From the NCBI RefSeq assembly GCF_014698995.1, contig NZ_JACWZZ010000001.1, positions 558,001 to 622,000 on the forward strand: 64,000 nucleotides of DNA. The letters run 5' to 3'. Positions 26,503 through 34,184 of the stretch are shown one piece after another. A program made the position numbers and the translations under genes. Below the pieces are notes generated by a model. It worked only from the letters and a program-made list of their open reading frames with translations, had not been told where the DNA came from and did no database searches. This DNA comes from Hymenobacter duratus (GTDB taxonomy: Bacteria; Bacteroidota; Bacteroidia; Cytophagales; Hymenobacteraceae). Each line of letters begins with the position of its first letter. The first letter of the stretch is position 1.

Positions 26503-27825
26503 ATGAAGAATACCATTGCAATTGTGGGGCGCCCCAACGTGGGCAAATCCACGCTCTTTAACCGCCTCGTCGGCCAGCGCAAGGCCATCATGGACGATGA
26601 AAGCGGCGTCACCCGCGACCGGCACTACGGCTACGGCGACTGGGTAGGCAAGTACTACACCGTCATCGACACGGGCGGCTACGTGCACAACTCCGACGAT
26701 ATTTTCGAAGGCGAAATCAACAAGCAGGTGAAGCTGGCCATTGACGAGGCTGATGTCGTGTTGTTTATGGTAGATGCCATGGCCGGCGTGCACTCCCTCG
26801 ACGAAGAGTTTGCCAACGTAATGCGCCGCTATCAGGGCAAAAAGCCCATTTATGTGGTAGCCAACAAGGCCGATACCAACTCTCGTATCCACTCAGCCGG
26901 CGAATTCTACGCGCTGGGCGTCGGCGACGGTGAAATATTCCCGATTTCCTCCGCCAGCGGCTCCGGCACCGGCGACCTGCTCGACGCTGTAGTAAGCCAC
27001 TTCGAGGAAGAAGGAGTGGAGGAGCCCGATGCTGGTATCCCGAAAATTGCCGTAGTCGGCCGCCCCAACGTGGGCAAGTCGTCGTTCGTGAACCTGCTGC
27101 TGGGCACCGACCGCAGCATCGTGACGGATATTGCCGGTACCACCCGCGACTCGATTCAGGCGCGCTACAACGCTTTCGGCAAGGAATTCATACTGGTGGA
27201 TACGGCTGGTCTGCGCCGCAAAACCAAGGTGCACGAAGACGTAGAGTTCTACTCGGTGCTACGCTCCATCCGGGCACTGGAAGAGTCGGATATCTGCATC
27301 GTGATGCTTGATGCTACCCGCGGCATTGAGGCCCAGGACCTGAACATCATCGGGCTGGCCGACAAGAACCGCAAAGGCATTGTGATTCTGGTGAACAAGT
27401 GGGACCTGATTGAGAACAAAGAAACCAACACGGCCAAGGAGTTCGAGGACAAAATCCGCGAAAAAATAGCTCCTATCAGCTATCCACCCATCATCTTCAT
27501 TTCGGTGCTCAGCAAGCAGCGTGTGCACAAGGCCATTGAAACGGCCATTGAAGTGTACGAAAACAAGCGCCGCAAAATTCCGACTTCGGAGCTGAACGAG
27601 GTGATGCTGAAGGAAATTGAGAAGTATCCGCCGCCCATTCAGAAAGGCAAGCTGGTGCGCATCAAATATGCCACGCAGCTCCCCACGCACAACCCCGTGT
27701 TTGCCTTCTTCTGCAACCTGCCGCAGTATGTGAAGGAAAGCTATTCGCGCTACCTGGAAAACCGCCTGCGCGAGCATTTCGACTTTACGGGCGTGCCAAT
27801 CGGTATTGTATTCCGCAAGAAATAA
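26503..27825 (+). CDS. der: Ribosome biogenesis GTPase Der (EngA)
   Basis: A double GTPase needed for assembly of the large ribosomal subunit. The 440-residue product has two full G domains: GRPNVGKSTLFNRLVGQRKA, DTGG and NKAD in the first, and GRPNVGKSSFVNLLLG, DTAGLRR and NKWDL in the second (from about residue 180), followed by the C-terminal KH-like domain with KYATQLPTHNPVFAFFCN. The length matches the family closely. Confidence 0.96.
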   Translation: MKNTIAIVGRPNVGKSTLFNRLVGQRKAIMDDESGVTRDRHYGYGDWVGKYYTVIDTGGYVHNSDDIFEGEINKQVKLAIDEADVVLFMVDAMAGVHSLDEEFANVMRRYQGKKPIYVVANKADTNSRIHSAGEFYALGVGDGEIFPISSASGSGTGDLLDAVVSHFEEEGVEEPDAGIPKIAVVGRPNVGKSSFVNLLLGTDRSIVTDIAGTTRDSIQARYNAFGKEFILVDTAGLRRKTKVHEDVEFYSVLRSIRALEESDICIVMLDATRGIEAQDLNIIGLADKNRKGIVILVNKWDLIENKETNTAKEFEDKIREKIAPISYPPIIFISVLSKQRVHKAIETAIEVYENKRRKIPTSELNEVMLKEIEKYPPPIQKGKLVRIKYATQLPTHNPVFAFFCNLPQYVKESYSRYLENRLREHFDFTGVPIGIVFRKK

Positions 27826-27974
27826 GGTGGTTAGACGCTTGGTCAGGAAAAAACACGAATTTTTTCTGAACAGTCAGGTTACCTTCTGCCAAACTGAATA
27901 TAAAGCTCCGATTCTCAGCCGTAAGGCGAAGAGTTTTCAATTCTGATTTTCACCCCCTCTTTTCTTTCAAAACC

Positions 27975-28211
27975 ATGAAAAAAGTACTGTTCCTCGCCCT
28001 GGCCGCTGTTTCTTTCTCTTTCGCTTCTTGCGACAGCAAAACCGAAAACGCTCAAGAAGCTCAGGCTGAGCAGGTAGAAGAAGCTGGCGAAGCTAAGGCT
28101 GACGCTATGGAAGAAGCTGGCAACGAAGCTGGTGCTGACTCGGTAGAAAACGCTACTGAAGTTAAAGCTGACGCTATGGAAAACGCTGCTGACGCGCAAG
28201 ACGCTAAGTAG
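27975..28211 (+). CDS. Small acidic lipoprotein with internal repeats
   Basis: A 78-residue protein with a lipoprotein signal (MKKVLFLALAAVSFSFASC, lipobox Cys about residue 19) and a mature part of almost only Ala, Glu, Asp, Asn, Lys and Val. The unit KADAMEEAGNEAGADSVENATEV/KADAMENAADAQDAK repeats at about 22-residue spacing, predicting an amphipathic helix resembling LEA or apolipoprotein-like segments. No known family is recognised. A strong terminator follows, so it is probably a monocistronic, well-expressed gene. Confidence 0.75.
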   Translation: MKKVLFLALAAVSFSFASCDSKTENAQEAQAEQVEEAGEAKADAMEEAGNEAGADSVENATEVKADAMENAADAQDAK

Positions 28212-28234
28212 TCTGACGCGCCTCCCGGCGCTCA

Positions 28235-28272
28235 AAAAAAGAGCCGCTTCCCTCGGGGAGCGGCTCTTTTTT
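28235..28272 (+). terminator. Terminator after small lipoprotein
   Basis: AAAAAAGAGCCGCT and AGCGGCTCTTTTTT form a 14-bp stem around a GC-rich loop; symmetric A/T flanks mean it can also serve the minus-strand gene at 28301-28867. Confidence 0.85.
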
Positions 28273-28300
28273 GTTGGTTTCACCGGCCAATAAGCCGCAT

Positions 28301-28867
28301 CTATCCCAAGCGGCGCTGAAGCAGGCCATCCACCACTTCAAATAGCTTGCGCGGCGGATACGTACGCCAAGGCATCTCATCCAGCTGGCCCCCAAAATTG
28401 ATGTAGGAATCAAGGTTGTACTGGCGCATTTCGCGCGTCACGTGCTCCTGAAAGTTGACGGCCGCAATCCAGCCGTCTTCCACATCCTCAAACCACTCCT
28501 CGTAATAGTCGTCTTCTGCCCCATGAAAATTGAAGACACTTTCCCCGATGAGAATGAATTTGCGGATTCCCTCGTGCGTCATCAGGTCGATGATGTTGCG
28601 CTTGAGGTGCATCACGTCGTTTTCGATGGCGTCATTCCACTCCCCGATAAACTCGATGATGGCAATACCCAGTTCGTAGTCGACGAACAGAATCTTGAGG
28701 AACAGTGTCTCGGAGTCGAGGCTGTCCCACTGTGGGTGTATATAATAGCCGTAAATGGTGTTGACGTACGAGTCGAGACTGTTTTCGGCTTCAAATAGCG
28801 GAGAACGAGGATCTTCAGTAGCAGAATACTGGTCGATCCAGGCATAGTGCGGCTCAATGGTATGCAT
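28301..28867 (-). CDS. Conserved protein of unknown function
   Basis: A 188-residue, acidic, cytoplasmic-looking protein (no signal or membrane segment) rich in aromatic residues. It has notable stretches ENSLDSYVNTIYGYYIHPQW and DDYYEEWFEDVEDGWIAAVNF. I do not recognise a family. The ATG at 28867 is chosen because the upstream in-frame region reads like intergenic sequence. Compositional style matches the neighbours, so it does not look newly acquired. Confidence 0.65.
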   Translation of the reverse strand: MHTIEPHYAWIDQYSATEDPRSPLFEAENSLDSYVNTIYGYYIHPQWDSLDSETLFLKILFVDYELGIAIIEFIGEWNDAIENDVMHLKRNIIDLMTHEGIRKFILIGESVFNFHGAEDDYYEEWFEDVEDGWIAAVNFQEHVTREMRQYNLDSYINFGGQLDEMPWRTYPPRKLFEVVDGLLQRRLG

Positions 28868-29028
28868 GGAGAGGAAGAAGAGGCGTAAGTGTCTGCTTAC
28901 GCAGGCCCGAAAGGAAAGTCCCTGCAACTTCCCGTAGTGCCTAAACCCCGAAGAAAGACGACGGGTTTCCGGAAAGCCGGCCAAAACCACCGAGCCCCCT
29001 GAGCTCTACGCCACGCGACGCCTGGCTG

Positions 29029-29829
29029 CTACCGCTTAGCCGCCAGCGCTGCCCGCACGGAGCCGTGCCGCTGCAGCAGCTCCGCCGCTTCCGCCTGGCC
29101 AATGCCCAGCTCATCCATCAGCATCTTCTCGCCTCGGTCTACCAGCTTCGCGTTGGATAGCTGCATGTCCACCATTTTATTGCCCTTCACCCGGCCCAGC
29201 CGGATGAATGTGGCGGTGGTCAGCATGTTGAGCACCAGCTTCTGGGCTGTACCGGCCTTCAGGCGGGTGCTGCCCGTCACGAATTCCGGCCCCGTCACCA
29301 CTTCTACTGGAAATTCGGCCACTGCCGCTACCGGAGAGTCGGCGTTGCAGACGACGCAGCCCGTGGCCAGCCCGTGCTGCCGGGCCTGCTCCAGCCCGCC
29401 TATCACGTAGGGCGTGCGGCCCGACGCTGCAATGCCTACCACTATATCTTTGGCCGTGATGTCGTGCGCTGTCAGGTCGCGCCAAGCTTGCTCGGCATCA
29501 TCTTCGGCGTTTTCCACGGCCTTGCGGATGGCCGTGTCGCCTCCCGCAATCAGCCCCACTACCAGTCCGTGCGGCACCCCAAACGTAGGCGGGCACTCGG
29601 AGGCATCCAGCACACCCAGCCGGCCGCTGGTACCGGCTCCAATATAAAACAGCCGACCTCCGGCACCCAGCCGTGTTACGGTAGCTTCAACCAGCGCCTC
29701 AATCTGCGGCAGCGCCTTCGCTACCACCTGCGGCACCGTTTGGTCCACACTGTTGATGCCTTCCAGCAGTTCGCGTGTGCTCAGCGTTTCGAGGTGGTTG
29801 AAAAGAGAGGCGCTTTCAGTTGTATTCAT
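29029..29829 (-). CDS. murQ: N-acetylmuramic acid 6-phosphate etherase
   Basis: Cleaves the lactyl ether of MurNAc-6-phosphate, giving GlcNAc-6-phosphate and lactate in cell-wall recycling. The 266-residue product has the SIS-domain segment GGRLFYIGAGTSGRLGVLDASECPPTFG (longer motif around residues 57-84; key GAGTSGRLG), KDIVVGIAASGRTPYV, and TGSTRLKAGTAQKLVLNM. It is slightly shorter than the E. coli enzyme at the C-terminus. No MurNAc transporter or kinase gene is adjacent, so the source of substrate is not shown here. Confidence 0.95.
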   Translation of the reverse strand: MNTTESASLFNHLETLSTRELLEGINSVDQTVPQVVAKALPQIEALVEATVTRLGAGGRLFYIGAGTSGRLGVLDASECPPTFGVPHGLVVGLIAGGDTAIRKAVENAEDDAEQAWRDLTAHDITAKDIVVGIAASGRTPYVIGGLEQARQHGLATGCVVCNADSPVAAVAEFPVEVVTGPEFVTGSTRLKAGTAQKLVLNMLTTATFIRLGRVKGNKMVDMQLSNAKLVDRGEKMLMDELGIGQAEAAELLQRHGSVRAALAAKR

Positions 29830-29921
29830 GAGGAAAGTAGGTAACGGGTAAGACAGGCATTTCGGGCAAAATGAGCAGGCCGCGCTGCGAGCATATAGCG
29901 CCTCTTACGGCGTGCAGCGCT

Positions 29922-30206
29922 CTACGTAAGCCGGCCGACAACAGAAAAATTATCGAACACATTGGACGTGTGGGGCGCATCCCGTTCCAGCTCCTGGGTA
30001 AGGTCCTGGCCCGCCCAGTGCTCGTAGTGGTTGCCGCGGCGCCACAGGCGCGAACGAGTTACGTCATAGATAAGCCCCTGATAGGCTACCCAGATTTCGT
30101 CCCGGTCCTGGCCGTTGCGCAGGGCGAGTTGCCCGCGCGTATAGGCCGGCAGCTGATGGCTTATTGTTGGCTGGTGCTCGTTTGGGGCAGATAAGGATTC
30201 AGACAT
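29922..30206 (-). CDS. Cytochrome b5-like haem-binding-fold protein
   Basis: A 94-residue protein with YTRGQLALRNGQDRDEIWVAYQGLIYDVTRSRLWRRGNHYEHWAGQDLTQEL (residues about 22-73), the pattern of bacterial cytochrome b5-like domains: an opening Q-L strand, the IWVA...GLIYDVT core and an H-x-x-H-W-A-G segment in place of the classical HPGG. Members may bind haem or steroid-like ligands; binding is not shown here. Adjacent to the degenerate arginase-fold gene on the same strand. Confidence 0.75.
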   Translation of the reverse strand: MSESLSAPNEHQPTISHQLPAYTRGQLALRNGQDRDEIWVAYQGLIYDVTRSRLWRRGNHYEHWAGQDLTQELERDAPHTSNVFDNFSVVGRLT

Positions 30207-30237
30207 ACAGGAAGACCAATCAACTAAAATTCAGCAC

Positions 30238-31425
30238 TCAACCCAGCAGCGCCTGCGTCAGAATCCAGCGGTTGGGCAGGTCACCCTGAGAGGCATGGAA
30301 GTAGTCCTCGTAGCTGCACGGGACAATACGCTTCACTTCACCGGTCAGGTTCACTACTTCCATCCACCACCGCTCCGTTTGCTGCGACTTATAAAACACA
30401 ATACGGTCGGGGCCGTCTTCCTTGTCCTCGTCCAAAGAAATAAGTTCGGGGGGGCCATGTAACCCGGCGGCGTAGCGGATGAAGTTGGGCCCCCGGAAGT
30501 CGGTTTCGCGGCGCCGGTGGTAGTAGCCCTCCACAAAATACCAGAGCATCGTGGCCAGGACGGACGCCGCCAGGCCGTGCGTATCATGGTCGGGCCTATA
30601 CCCATAAAGGCCGAAGGAGCTGAGCTGGTCGTTGCAGCCGGCATACCAGGCCAGCTTGGCGGCCTCTTCGTTGGTGAGCCCAAACGGATTGGCCGGGTAG
30701 TAGCCGGGCGCGTCGTTCCAGCGTAGCGCCGCAATATCAAAGCTCACGAAATCAGCCTGGCGAAGCAGCGGTTCCGACTGCCGGATGTCGTCCCGAATCT
30801 GCCCCACGCGCAACGTTTCGAAATGCAGCTTTTCCAGCGCCGCCAGTACGTCCGGCGCCACCAGATATTGCTGGTGCGCCAACTGCGCGAAATTGAACAG
30901 GAAGCTGGGCTCGTGCATGAGCATGCGCCGCAGATGGCTCTCTTCCGGCGCGGCACAGTCCTGCTCGGCCATGTCCACCCGCGCATCTACGGCCGCAAAG
31001 CTGATGGGCCGGTCAAGGGTTTCGTAAGCCAGAAACTGCCCGTAATCCAGGTCGTGGGAGCCGCCCAGCAGAATAGGCACGGTGTTGTGTTCCAGTAGTA
31101 TGGCCACGATTTCGCGCAGCCGCTGATAGGTGTCATCCAGGGTCAGGCCAGGCCGCAGGTTGCCTAAGTCAACGATGCGGGCCGGGCCGGTGCCTTTCTG
31201 TAACTGGTAAAAGCGGAGGCGTACCTCATCGGCGCCCTGCAGAGCGGGCGCGCCCGCAGCACTGCCGCGCCACTCATCCAGCCCGATAAGCGCTATGTCT
31301 GCCGCCCGCCAGTCAGGAAAAATATCCAGGAAAGCGGAGATGTACGTTGCCAACGCAGTGGCACTGGCGGCAGTAGCAGATGGTAGCTCTTCGTGGAGCG
31401 GATCAAAAAAAATGGCCAGATTCAT
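30238..31425 (-). CDS. Arginase/formimidoylglutamase-fold protein, metal site incomplete
   Basis: Related to ureohydrolases, which cleave guanidino or formimidoyl groups with two manganese ions. The 395-residue product keeps the fold landmarks GGSHDLDYGQ (His124), VDARVDM (Asp147, Asp151) and SFDIAAL (Asp230). However the canonical DAHxD has Arg149 in place of His, and the SxDxDxxDP motif has Ala232 in place of the second Asp. Two of the six usual metal ligands are therefore missing, so normal binuclear catalysis is unlikely. Similar proteins are usually named formimidoylglutamase in Bacteroidota; a hut role is not supported because no other hut gene is nearby. Confidence 0.8.
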   Translation of the reverse strand: MNLAIFFDPLHEELPSATAASATALATYISAFLDIFPDWRAADIALIGLDEWRGSAAGAPALQGADEVRLRFYQLQKGTGPARIVDLGNLRPGLTLDDTYQRLREIVAILLEHNTVPILLGGSHDLDYGQFLAYETLDRPISFAAVDARVDMAEQDCAAPEESHLRRMLMHEPSFLFNFAQLAHQQYLVAPDVLAALEKLHFETLRVGQIRDDIRQSEPLLRQADFVSFDIAALRWNDAPGYYPANPFGLTNEEAAKLAWYAGCNDQLSSFGLYGYRPDHDTHGLAASVLATMLWYFVEGYYHRRRETDFRGPNFIRYAAGLHGPPELISLDEDKEDGPDRIVFYKSQQTERWWMEVVNLTGEVKRIVPCSYEDYFHASQGDLPNRWILTQALLG

Positions 31426-31626
31426 CGGGCACGGAAGATGCGGACTCCGACAAAGCTACGCAAAAGCCTGCCACGGCCCTATTGGCTTTCTGCGGCGAAT
31501 AGGAGCTTTCCCACGAAAAAAGTAGTTATTTAAGCGGCGTTTCCTGTTCGGCTTATGTAGTAAGGCCAGGCCGGAGCGCAAAACTGACCTTCATTCGCCA
31601 GTCCCACCTTAGTGCCTTTTCACTCT

Positions 31627-33408
31627 ATGGACATTCGCCGTACGTTCGATATTCTGCCCAATCTGCAGCAGAAGTACAACAAACCAGACTGCTTCGCGGC
31701 CAAAATCAACGGCCAGTACACCCCCATCAGTACCGATGCGGTGGTAGAGCAGGTGAATCTGGTAAGCCTTGGTCTGCGCAATCTGGGAATTGGAAAAGAC
31801 GACAAAGTCGCCATCATCTCCATGAACCGCCCTGAGTGGATGTTCGCCGATTTTGGTATTGCGCAGCTAGGTGCTACCAGCGTGCCCATGTACCCTAGCA
31901 TCACGGTGGAAGACTACAAGTACATATTCGCCGATGCCGGGGTGAAAGCCGTTTTTGTGGCTGATGCGAAGCTGCTGGATAAAGTGCGCGAGGCCACGCA
32001 GGGCCTGAACATTCCGCCCGACAACGTCTTTACTTTCGATAAAGTGCCAGGTGCCCGGCACTTCTCCGAACTGCTGGAACTGGGCAAAAAAGGCAACCCT
32101 GCCGACCTGGAGCCCCTGAAAGCCGCCGTGCAGCCCGATGATCTGCTGACGCTCATCTACACTTCCGGCACCACCGGCCAGCCCAAGGGCGTCATGCTGA
32201 CGCATAATAACCTGCTCAGCAACTGCCGCAATTCCCAACGCTTCGTGCCCGTCACGAAGGATGATAAAGCCCTGAGTTTCCTGCCGCTCTGCCACATCTT
32301 CGAGCGGATGGTAACGCATCTGTACCTCATCAACGGCGTGAGCATCTACTACGCCGAGAGCATGGAAACCATTGCCGACAACCTGCGCGAGGTGAAGCCC
32401 GAAATCTTCACTACCGTGCCGCGCCTGCTAGAAAAGGTCTACGACAAGATTGTCGCGAAAGGGCACACGCTGGAAGGCGTTAAGAAGAACCTGTTTTTCT
32501 GGGCCCTGGACCTGGGCCTGAAGTACGACAACCAGAAAGACCACGGCTTCTTCTATAACACGCAGCTCAAGCTGGCCAATAAGCTCATCTTCAACAAGTG
32601 GCGCGAGGCCCTTGGCGGCAACCTGCGGTGTATTGTGAGTGGGGGCGGGGCCCTGCAGCCTCGCTTAGCCCGCGTGTTCTGGTCGGCCGGCATTCGCGTG
32701 ATGGAAGGCTACGGACTTACCGAAACCTCTCCCGTTATTGCAGTCGGCGGCTACGAGCCCGAAAACAACATGATTGGCACCGTGGGCCCTATCATCGACA
32801 ACACCGAGGTAAAAATTGCTGCTGACGGCGAGATTCTAACCAAGTCGGAGTCGGTGATGAAAGGCTACTACAACAAGCCCGAGCTGACAGCCAAGGAATT
32901 CGACGAAGAAGGTTGGTTTCATACCGGCGACATCGGCGAGATGGTAGAAGGTAAATTCCTCAAAATTACTGACCGCAAGAAGGAGATGTTCAAGACCTCC
33001 GGCGGCAAATACATTGCTCCGCAGGTGCTGGAAGGCAAGCTGAAAGAGTCGCCGCTGGTAGAGCAGTGCATGGTGGTCGGCGACGGCCAGAAGTTTCCGT
33101 CGGCCCTCGTCATTCCCTCCTTCGACGACCTCAAGGGCTGGTGCAAGCGCAACGGCGTGGATTGCAACTGCTCCAATGAGGAGTTAGTCAAAAACGAGAA
33201 AGTGGTGAAGATGTACGAGGACCTCGTGCATAAGTACAACAACGGCTTCGCGCAGTGGGAGCAGGTCAAGAAAATAGCTCTGCTCCCGCAGCTCTGGACC
33301 GTGGAAACCGGCGAGATGACGCCCACCATGAAGGTCAAGCGCAAGGCTATTACCGAAAACAACAAAGACCTTATTGAAAGTCTCTATAACCGTGACGAAC
33401 GGCGGTAA
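31627..33408 (+). CDS. Long-chain acyl-CoA synthetase (AMP-forming)
   Basis: Activates fatty acids to acyl-CoA through an acyl-adenylate, the entry step of beta-oxidation and lipid remodelling. The 593-residue product has the adenylate-forming motif YTSGTTGQPKGVMLTH (about 174-189), the A5 segment GYGLTETSPVI, and the A7/A8 segments GWFHTGDIG and ITDRKKEMFKTSGGKYIAP. The ATG at 31627 gives MDIRRTFDI; a GTG at 31612 is an alternative. It sits upstream of the MarR/fadB/fadA group and is probably functionally linked to it, though a terminator separates them. Confidence 0.94.
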   Translation: MDIRRTFDILPNLQQKYNKPDCFAAKINGQYTPISTDAVVEQVNLVSLGLRNLGIGKDDKVAIISMNRPEWMFADFGIAQLGATSVPMYPSITVEDYKYIFADAGVKAVFVADAKLLDKVREATQGLNIPPDNVFTFDKVPGARHFSELLELGKKGNPADLEPLKAAVQPDDLLTLIYTSGTTGQPKGVMLTHNNLLSNCRNSQRFVPVTKDDKALSFLPLCHIFERMVTHLYLINGVSIYYAESMETIADNLREVKPEIFTTVPRLLEKVYDKIVAKGHTLEGVKKNLFFWALDLGLKYDNQKDHGFFYNTQLKLANKLIFNKWREALGGNLRCIVSGGGALQPRLARVFWSAGIRVMEGYGLTETSPVIAVGGYEPENNMIGTVGPIIDNTEVKIAADGEILTKSESVMKGYYNKPELTAKEFDEEGWFHTGDIGEMVEGKFLKITDRKKEMFKTSGGKYIAPQVLEGKLKESPLVEQCMVVGDGQKFPSALVIPSFDDLKGWCKRNGVDCNCSNEELVKNEKVVKMYEDLVHKYNNGFAQWEQVKKIALLPQLWTVETGEMTPTMKVKRKAITENNKDLIESLYNRDERR

Positions 33409-33417
33409 GTATCCAAG

Positions 33418-33452
33418 AAGCCCCACAATCCACTCGGTTGTGGGGCTTTTCG
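33418..33452 (+). terminator. Terminator after acyl-CoA synthetase
   Basis: AAGCCCCACAA and TTGTGGGGCTT pair around a 9-base loop, followed by TTCGTTTC. It ends the acyl-CoA synthetase transcript before the MarR operator region. Confidence 0.8.
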
Positions 33453-33496
33453 TTTCGGAAAGCGGGGAGCTATGCCAAAACTTTTTTTGGCTAACT

Positions 33497-33530
33497 TAGT
33501 ATGCAAGCATAACAGTTTTCTGTATGTTTA
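33497..33530 (+). promoter_or_regulatory. Putative MarR operator and promoter, copy 1
   Basis: TAGTATGCAAGCATAACA (33497-33514), containing the palindrome TATGC-N2-GCATA, is followed after 8 bases by TATGTTTA (33523-33530), close to the -7 consensus. A near copy with the same spacing lies before the acyl-CoA dehydrogenase gene. It is the likely binding site of the MarR protein encoded 22 bases downstream. Confidence 0.55.
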
Positions 33531-33551
33531 CCGGACTTGCAGTACCTCCCC

Positions 33552-34028
33552 ATGACTCCCGAAGAAACCGTCGATTATAACATCAAGGTTGCCTGGCACG
33601 CCATTTCGCGTATGTATAATACGCAGGCCGCCAAGCACGACATCACCACGAGCATTGGCTTCGTGCTGCTGAACATCGACCAGGAAAACGGCACGCCCGC
33701 TACCAAGATAGCCCCATTGCTCGGCCTCGAAACCCGCTCCCTGACGCGCATTCTGCGTTCCATGGAGGAGAAAGGCCTGATATATAAGCAAGCTGACACC
33801 CAGGACAAACGCTCGGTGCGCATCTTCCTGACTGAGGAAGGCCTGCGCGGCAAGGAAATTTCCCGCCAGACGGTGCGCCACTTCAACCTGAAGGTGCGCG
33901 ACAAAATCCCGCAGAGCGAGCTGAACGTGTTCTTTAAGGTAGTGGCCCAGATTACGGGCATGATTGAAGGCAAAACCCTGTACGAAGACTTCAAACCGAA
34001 ACCTTTGCGCTCCGAGTCGCCGGCTTAG
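33552..34028 (+). CDS. MarR-family transcriptional regulator
   Basis: Winged-helix dimeric regulators of this family usually repress and are released by small aromatic or acyl ligands. The 158-residue product has the central winged-helix unit (about 40-108): ATKIAPLLGLETRSLTRILRSMEEKGLIYKQADTQDKRSVRIFLTEEG, where QDKRSVR corresponds to the DxR wing motif (positions given; key residues Asp, Lys, Arg). The ATG at 33552 is chosen over a TTG at 33537. As the first gene ahead of fadB and fadA it probably controls them in response to acyl-CoA. Confidence 0.88.
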   Translation: MTPEETVDYNIKVAWHAISRMYNTQAAKHDITTSIGFVLLNIDQENGTPATKIAPLLGLETRSLTRILRSMEEKGLIYKQADTQDKRSVRIFLTEEGLRGKEISRQTVRHFNLKVRDKIPQSELNVFFKVVAQITGMIEGKTLYEDFKPKPLRSESPA

Positions 34029-34126
34029 CTAGGCGGCGCGGAGCTTTTTTTACGGGCTTGCTTCCGGCTAAGAATGGAAGTTTGCTTGCTTAGAAACTCG
34101 GCATGACGACTAGTTCAAGCCTGCGG

Positions 34127-34156
34127 CTGACAACTGGTAACTGACAACTAACAACT
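34127..34156. repeat. Short tandem repeat before fadB
   Basis: Two near-identical 14-base units (CTGACAACTGGTAA and CTGACAACTAACAA) are followed by CTC. This lies in the 156-base gap between the MarR gene and fadB. Confidence 0.6.
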
Positions 34157-34184
34157 CATTTTCCCACCTCATTCCTCCCCACGA

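Noticed and set aside
31426..31626. Gap between the arginase-fold gene and acyl-CoA synthetase examined for a third MarR-type operator
   Set aside because: No GCAAGCATAACA-like sequence is present, so the synthetase gene is not assigned to the proposed regulon.
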